Shown here: piece after piece, positions 57,013 to 64,000 of the stretch | Layout of the letters: every line of letters begins with the position of its first letter | How positions within the stretch are numbered: position 1 is the first letter of the stretch | Program-made: the position numbers and the translations under genes | Notes under the pieces: model-generated | What the model was told of the DNA's origin: nothing | Database searches by the model: none | The model's input: the letters and a program-made list of their open reading frames with translations, nothing else | DNA from: Brucella gallinifaecis | Lineage (GTDB): Bacteria > Pseudomonadota > Alphaproteobacteria > Rhizobiales > Rhizobiaceae | Direction of reading: 5' to 3' | DNA: 64,000 nucleotides | NCBI RefSeq assembly: GCF_006476605.1 | Contig: NZ_ML636803.1 | Span: forward strand, 124,001 to 188,000

Positions 57013-57426
57013 ATGCAGACCATAGTCATTGTCATTCATTTGTTGATCGTTCTGGCGCTTGTAGGCGTTGTGCTCATCCAGCGTTCCGAAGGCGGTGGCC
57101 TTGGTATCGGCGGCGGTTCGGGCTTTATGACGGCTCGTGGGGCCGCCAACGCGCTTACCCGTACGACAGCTATTCTTGCTATCGGCTTTTTTGCCACTTC
57201 GCTCGTTCTGGGTATCATGGCACGCTACGGCGACAAGCCGACAGATATTCTTAATCGTATTCCGGCAGCTGGCAGTACGCAAAACGCTCCTGCTGGTGGT
57301 GCTGGCGGTGGTATTCTCGATCAGCTTGGTGGCGAATCTTCGCGCAGCAATGAAGCAGACATACCTGCTTCAGGTGAAGCTCCGACAACCACACCTGCCG
57401 AGCCACAGGTTCCAAGCTCCCAGTAA
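57013..57426 (+). CDS. secG: Protein translocase subunit SecG
   Basis: A 137-residue protein with two membrane helices (about 2-20 and 52-72) separated by the conserved GLGIGGGSGFMTARGAANALTRTT loop, followed by a long Gly/Ser/Pro-rich cytoplasmic tail. SecG assists SecYEG-dependent export. The tail length is typical of alphaproteobacteria. It is located between tpiA and pyrG as in other Rhizobiales, with an L,D-transpeptidase gene placed between. Confidence 0.95.
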   Translation: MQTIVIVIHLLIVLALVGVVLIQRSEGGGLGIGGGSGFMTARGAANALTRTTAILAIGFFATSLVLGIMARYGDKPTDILNRIPAAGSTQNAPAGGAGGGILDQLGGESSRSNEADIPASGEAPTTTPAEPQVPSSQ

Positions 57427-57446
57427 GGGGCATATAAATACAAGTT

Positions 57447-57483
57447 TTGAAGACCGGTCTGAAAAGGCCGGTTTTCTTTTTGT
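57447..57483 (+). terminator. Probable terminator after secG
   Basis: AGACCGGTC...AAGGCCGGTTTTC forms an imperfect stem followed by TTTTCTTTTTG. Confidence 0.7.
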
Positions 57484-57653
57484 TAAACATGCCCCCGTAA
57501 AGTGTTGCATGTGGGCAATAGCGATCATTGAATCGTGATGTATAGCTCATGCGAATAATTGAGTAATTTTGTCGATTAACGTATGAAGTTGAAAATCTGA
57601 TTGCGATATTGCTTCAGGTGTTTTCCGTTTTTGCTTGGTTTCGGGAACTGATC

Positions 57654-58343
57654 ATGTCTTCACGTTTTATTTTAATGGCGAGCATTGCCAGTCTTTGTAT
57701 AGGACTGACAGGTCCGGGTTATGCTGCTGGTGGCGAAGCCGGGCTTGATGCTTCTGCAAGTTCTGTCCAGCAGGTTGCTGCAGCAAGTGATGCCAAGACA
57801 AAGCCGGCACGGAAGAAAAAGAAGAGCGCTTCGAATGCGGGTGCCGCAAAGAAAGTTGCTCTTAACCGCTATAATATCGATCCGCGCTATCAGGCCCAGA
57901 CCGTTGCGTTTTCGGGATATGAGCCTGGGACAATTGTGATCGACCCTTCGAAGTATTTCCTCTATCTTGTTGAAAGTTCAGGAAGTGCACGCCGCTATGG
58001 TATCGCTGTCGGTAAAGTCGGCCTTGAGTTCAAGGGAACTGCAACCGTCAATGCCAAGCGTGAGTGGCCGCGCTGGATTCCGACCAAGGAAATGATCGAG
58101 CGTAATCCTTCTCAATATGGTCGCTATAAGAATGGTATGGATGGCGGCCCGGGCAATCCTCTTGGTTCGCGCGCCATCTATCTGTTTCAGGGGAATAAGG
58201 ATACCTATATCCGTATTCATGGAACGACTCAGCCATGGACCATTGGCAGCCCTGCTTCGAATGGTTGCTTCCGTATGACCAATGAAGATGTCATGGATCT
58301 CTATGATCGCGTTGGTATGGGTGCAAAAGTCGTCGTTCTCTGA
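57654..58343 (+). CDS. L,D-transpeptidase (YkuD/ErfK family)
   Basis: A 229-residue exported enzyme. The signal peptide ends near residue 24 (LTGPGYAA), and a Lys-rich low-complexity stretch follows (about 48-64; KPARKKKKSASNAGAAKK). The catalytic domain has IRIHGTTQPWTIGSPASNGCFRM with His and Cys of the YkuD triad. Such enzymes make 3-3 peptidoglycan crosslinks or, in Brucellaceae, attach outer-membrane proteins to peptidoglycan; which applies here is unknown. The ATG at 57654 has GGGAACTG upstream and gives a clean signal peptide. Confidence 0.93.
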   Translation: MSSRFILMASIASLCIGLTGPGYAAGGEAGLDASASSVQQVAAASDAKTKPARKKKKSASNAGAAKKVALNRYNIDPRYQAQTVAFSGYEPGTIVIDPSKYFLYLVESSGSARRYGIAVGKVGLEFKGTATVNAKREWPRWIPTKEMIERNPSQYGRYKNGMDGGPGNPLGSRAIYLFQGNKDTYIRIHGTTQPWTIGSPASNGCFRMTNEDVMDLYDRVGMGAKVVVL

Positions 58344-58357
58344 TTTTATGAGAAATA

Positions 58358-58393
58358 CCCGAAAGGCCGGGAGTTTCCCCGGCCTTTTTTCGT
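58358..58393 (+). terminator. Rho-independent terminator after the L,D-transpeptidase gene
   Basis: GAAAGGCCGGG and CCCCGGCCTTTTTTC form a GC-rich stem with a T6 run. Confidence 0.9.
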
Positions 58394-58546
58394 GCGTGTG
58401 TTACAAACAAGGTGACATGCTGCGAGAGGGCTGAACTCTGTGGAAACATCCGGTTTAGGGTATGAAAATACTGCCCGGATGTGAATTTGATGGAAAAAAC
58501 ATTGATTGCCGTTTTTTTAGTGGCGGAATCAATCAGAAGGGTCTAA

Positions 58547-60187
<1,641 letters not shown>

Positions 60188-60193
60188 GACTAA

Positions 60194-60219
60194 AATGCGC
60201 CCCTTCGGGGCGCGTTTCA
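60194..60219 (+). terminator. Terminator after pyrG
   Basis: GCGCCCC-TTC-GGGGCGC type hairpin with a TTTCATTT tail, eight bases past the stop. Confidence 0.85.
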
Positions 60220-60299
60220 TTTGTGCGCCTTGTTTTCGATCAATTCGCACGCCAGATAAGGTGCCTTATGGCACTTGTAATATTTGAAGGTTCCCTATC

Positions 60300-61133
60300 A
60301 TGACGACTGCCAATTCTACTGTCAAAATCGGCAATGTTACATTTTCCAACAGTGCACCACTGGCTTTGATTGCCGGGCCTTGCCAGATGGAAACACGTGA
60401 ACATGCATTTGAGATGGCTGGCCGACTGGTTGAAATTACCAGCAAGCTTGGCATTGGTCTCGTTTACAAGTCGAGCTTTGACAAGGCCAACCGCACGTCG
60501 CTCAGCGCACAGCGCGGCATCGGCCTGGAAAAGGCTTTGGAAGTCTTTGCAGACCTTAAGAAAGAATATGGTTTTCCGGTTCTGACAGATATTCACAATG
60601 AGCATCAATGTGCGGAAGTGGCTGAAGTTGTCGATGTTCTTCAGATACCTGCTTTTCTGTGCCGTCAGACTGATCTTCTGGTTGCTGCAGCTAAAACGGG
60701 CCGCGCAATCAATGTAAAAAAGGGGCAATTTCTGGCGCCGTGGGACATGAAAAATGTGCTGGCCAAGATTACTGAAAATGGCAATCCAAATGTAATGGCG
60801 ACTGAACGCGGTGTATCTTTCGGTTACAATACGCTTGTTTCCGACATGCGTTCGCTGCCGATCATGGCTGGCTTCGGGTCGCCCGTGATTTTTGATGCGA
60901 CGCATTCGGTACAGCAGCCCGGCGGACAGGGTGGCTCTTCGGGTGGTCAGCGTGAATTTGTTGAAACACTTGCAAGTGCGGCTGTGGCTGTTGGTGTGGC
61001 GGGTGTGTTTATCGAAACCCATCAGGATCCCGACAATGCGCCATCTGATGGTCCGAATATGGTGCCTATTGATAAAATGCAAGCACTGCTTGAGAAACTC
61101 ATGGCTTTCGACAGGATTTCTAAATCGATTTAA
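60300..61133 (+). CDS. kdsA: 3-deoxy-8-phosphooctulonate synthase (KDO8P synthase)
   Basis: A 277-residue KdsA. It has IAGPCQME near residue 24-31, [31 protein letters not shown] and [19 protein letters not shown]. Cys28 in IAGPC lies where metal-dependent enzymes (Aquifex type) have a metal-ligand Cys, while the metal-independent E. coli enzyme has Asn, so a metal-dependent form is likely. It makes KDO-8-P for the LPS inner core. It sits between pyrG and eno as usual in Rhizobiales. Confidence 0.97.
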   Translation: MTTANSTVKIGNVTFSNSAPLALIAGPCQMETREHAFEMAGRLVEITSKLGIGLVYKSSFDKANRTSLSAQRGIGLEKALEVFADLKKEYGFPVLTDIHNEHQCAEVAEVVDVLQIPAFLCRQTDLLVAAAKTGRAINVKKGQFLAPWDMKNVLAKITENGNPNVMATERGVSFGYNTLVSDMRSLPIMAGFGSPVIFDATHSVQQPGGQGGSSGGQREFVETLASAAVAVGVAGVFIETHQDPDNAPSDGPNMVPIDKMQALLEKLMAFDRISKSI

Positions 61134-61224
61134 AAATTCATCATGAATTCACAGGCAGGGGTATTCCTCTGCCTTTAAATTCTGTAATGAAGTCTCACAT
61201 CGAATTATTCAATGTGCCTCGTAA

Positions 61225-62538
<1,314 letters not shown>

Positions 62539-62559
62539 ATCGAGTTGAATATGCGAATA

Positions 62560-62588
62560 AACAGGCGGGCTTCGGCCCGCCTTTTTGT
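62560..62588 (+). terminator. Rho-independent terminator after eno
   Basis: AGGCGGGC-TTCG-GCCCGCCT, a UUCG-tetraloop hairpin followed by TTTTTG. Confidence 0.95.
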
Positions 62589-62756
62589 TTGCTTCGTTTT
62601 TGTATGGATTAAAATTTCAAAAATACAGGTTTGAAGCACTTGTGCCCATGCGACGGTAAAGCTCTGTTAAGCAGAATAATGTTTTATGGTGGAAATCGGA
62701 TCGGCGGCTTTGATTAACAACCAGAAACGCTATGAGCATCCGGGAAGGAAGCTGAA

Positions 62757-63086
62757 ATGTGGACCAAGCAGAAACGTAAATCTATTCGCGGCCGTTTTGT
62801 GCTGCCTGTTCTGACGGCTGCATTTTTGAGCTATTTCGGTTTTCACGCCTATCATGGCGAATTCGGTCTATATTCCCGCATCCAGCTTGAAGAGCAAAAA
62901 AGTCTGCTGACAAAGCAGCTTGAGAAAGTGAGTGCGGACAGAGCAGCCCTCGAAAAGCGAGTCGCCCTTTTGCGCGACGGTTCCATTGAAAAGGATATGC
63001 TTGACGAGCAGGCGCGCAGGGCGCTTAATCTCTCCCATGTCGATGAAATGACGATTATCATTTCTCGTGAGGATCGGTCAAATTAA
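62757..63086 (+). CDS. ftsB: FtsB/DivIC family septum formation initiator
   Basis: A 109-residue single-pass protein. A basic N-terminus (MWTKQKRKSIRGR) precedes one membrane helix (about 15-32), a coiled coil (about 43-75; EEQKSLLTKQLEKVSADRAALEKRV) and the conserved KDMLDEQARRALN motif. It forms the FtsB-FtsL-FtsQ complex at the divisome. GGAAGG lies upstream of the ATG. The position between eno and pdhA is standard in alphaproteobacteria. Confidence 0.92.
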   Translation: MWTKQKRKSIRGRFVLPVLTAAFLSYFGFHAYHGEFGLYSRIQLEEQKSLLTKQLEKVSADRAALEKRVALLRDGSIEKDMLDEQARRALNLSHVDEMTIIISREDRSN

Positions 63087-63321
63087 CTGAAATGCAGTTA
63101 ATTGCCTTTTTATGGTATGTTTATAAGGGCTTGGCGGCATAGCAGCTATGCTCTACGTGCATATTGTATCTTGTAAAATGCCCGTATAACGTCACAATAG
63201 AACAACAATCGTAGAGCGCTGCGTGTCATTGGTATGCGTGAAAGGGCTCATAATTTGAATCGACGCATGTTGCTTTCAAAGCCGTTACCCGGGTTTGGCT
63301 GCATGCTAAAGGGAGCGAGAT

Positions 63322-64000
63322 ATGGCACCGAAGGCTAATAAAGCGTCGGCTGGAAAATCGCAGGCCTCATTTGGGAATCTTCCCAAGACGCCAGCGCCGG
63401 CTGATTTCAATAAAGAGCAGGAACTGAACGCCTACCGCGAGATGCTGTTGATTCGCCGTTTCGAAGAAAAGGCCGGTCAGCTTTACGGTATGGGTTTCAT
63501 TGGTGGCTTCTGTCACCTTTATATTGGCCAGGAAGCTGTTGTCGTCGGTATGCAGACAGCGCTCAAGGAAGGTGATCAGATTATCACTTCCTATCGTGAT
63601 CATGGTCACATGCTGGCAACAGGCATGGAAGCGCGTGGCGTTATGGCCGAACTGACCGGACGTCGTGGAGGTTACTCCAAGGGCAAGGGCGGTTCCATGC
63701 ATATGTTCTCCAAGGAAAAGGGCTTTTACGGCGGTCATGGTATTGTCGGTGCTCAGGTTCCTCTTGGTACAGGTCTTGCTTTTGCGAACAAGTATCGCGG
63801 CAATGATAATATCTCTGTCACTTATTTCGGTGATGGTGCTGCCAATCAGGGGCAGGTTTATGAAGCCTTCAATATGGCGTCGCTATGGAAGCTTCCGGTG
63901 ATCTATGTGATCGAAAACAACCGTTATGCAATGGGTACCTCGGTTTCGCGTTCTTCCGCTGAAACAGATTTCTCCAAGCGCGGTGTTTCCTTCAACGTCC
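63322..64000 (+). CDS. pdhA: Pyruvate dehydrogenase E1 component, alpha subunit (partial, 5' part)
   Basis: The first 226 codons are present; the gene runs off the right edge. After an Ala/Lys/Pro-rich leader (about 1-30) come AYREMLLIRRFEEKAGQLYGMG, FCHLYIGQEAVVVGM, SYRDHGHMLATG and the TPP/Mg site YFGDGAANQGQVYEAFNMA...IENNRYAMGT. E1-alpha with E1-beta decarboxylates pyruvate for the PDH complex. The ATG at 63322 has GGGAG six bases upstream. No stop or frameshift is seen in the visible part. Confidence 0.96.
   Translation, partial: MAPKANKASAGKSQASFGNLPKTPAPADFNKEQELNAYREMLLIRRFEEKAGQLYGMGFIGGFCHLYIGQEAVVVGMQTALKEGDQIITSYRDHGHMLATGMEARGVMAELTGRRGGYSKGKGGSMHMFSKEKGFYGGHGIVGAQVPLGTGLAFANKYRGNDNISVTYFGDGAANQGQVYEAFNMASLWKLPVIYVIENNRYAMGTSVSRSSAETDFSKRGVSFNV

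Overview
The window looks like chromosomal DNA of an alphaproteobacterium of the Rhizobiales, most likely a Brucellaceae member (Brucella/Ochrobactrum/Pseudochrobactrum group). The evidence is EipB, AcpXL and LpxXL, the order rpsB-tsf-pyrH-frr-uppS-cdsA-rseP-bamA-lpxD-fabZ-lpxA-lpxI-lpxB-gltA-gltX-comEC-lexA, the F1-ATPase zeta subunit beside purC, and a GTTC-N7-GTTC SOS box. GC content is about 50-55% by eye, lower than typical Brucella. This assignment is inference. I see no rRNA, tRNA, CRISPR or prophage.

Layout. 0-5.4 kb: the 3' end of clpA, azlCD, a HIT protein, a FemAB-like acyltransferase, a GDPD phosphodiesterase, RidA and eipB. 5.5-18.7 kb: a long + strand envelope and translation run (rpsB, tsf, pyrH, frr, uppS, cdsA, rseP, bamA, lpxD, fabZ, lpxA, lpxI, lpxB), which joins protein synthesis, undecaprenyl and phospholipid precursors, outer-membrane protein assembly and lipid A synthesis. 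18.9-25.7 kb: gltA, gltX, comEC, a MITE-like element and lexA.

26.2-49 kb: a block normally not found between lexA and moeA. It starts with fabF1XL-fabF2XL-acpXL (very-long-chain acyl part of lipid A). It continues with a GH108 muramidase, galM, kdgK, a 2H/DUF1045 gene with phnM, a HAD phosphatase, a second MITE copy, bolA, the purine genes (purL, purQ, purS, purC), the zeta subunit, an aldolase, a hydrolase, a VOC protein, purB and rpe. It ends with lpxXL-adhXL, the other half of the VLCFA cluster. Degraded transposase fragments lie at both edges: IS3-like at 25.85-26.05 kb and IS110-like near 49.8-49.9 kb. 48.95-50.4 kb is gene-poor.

50.4-64 kb: moeA, moaC, trpC, trpD and a SurA/PpiD-type foldase on the - strand, then tpiA, secG, an L,D-transpeptidase, pyrG, kdsA, eno, ftsB and the 5' part of pdhA on the + strand, a standard Rhizobiales order.

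The most interesting signal is the 25-kb block between lexA and moeA. Its two ends are genes that are neighbours elsewhere (fabF1XL and adhXL). If the block is closed into a circle they become adjacent, in the right order and on the right strand, which suggests excision and reinsertion as a circle or an equivalent set of rearrangements.
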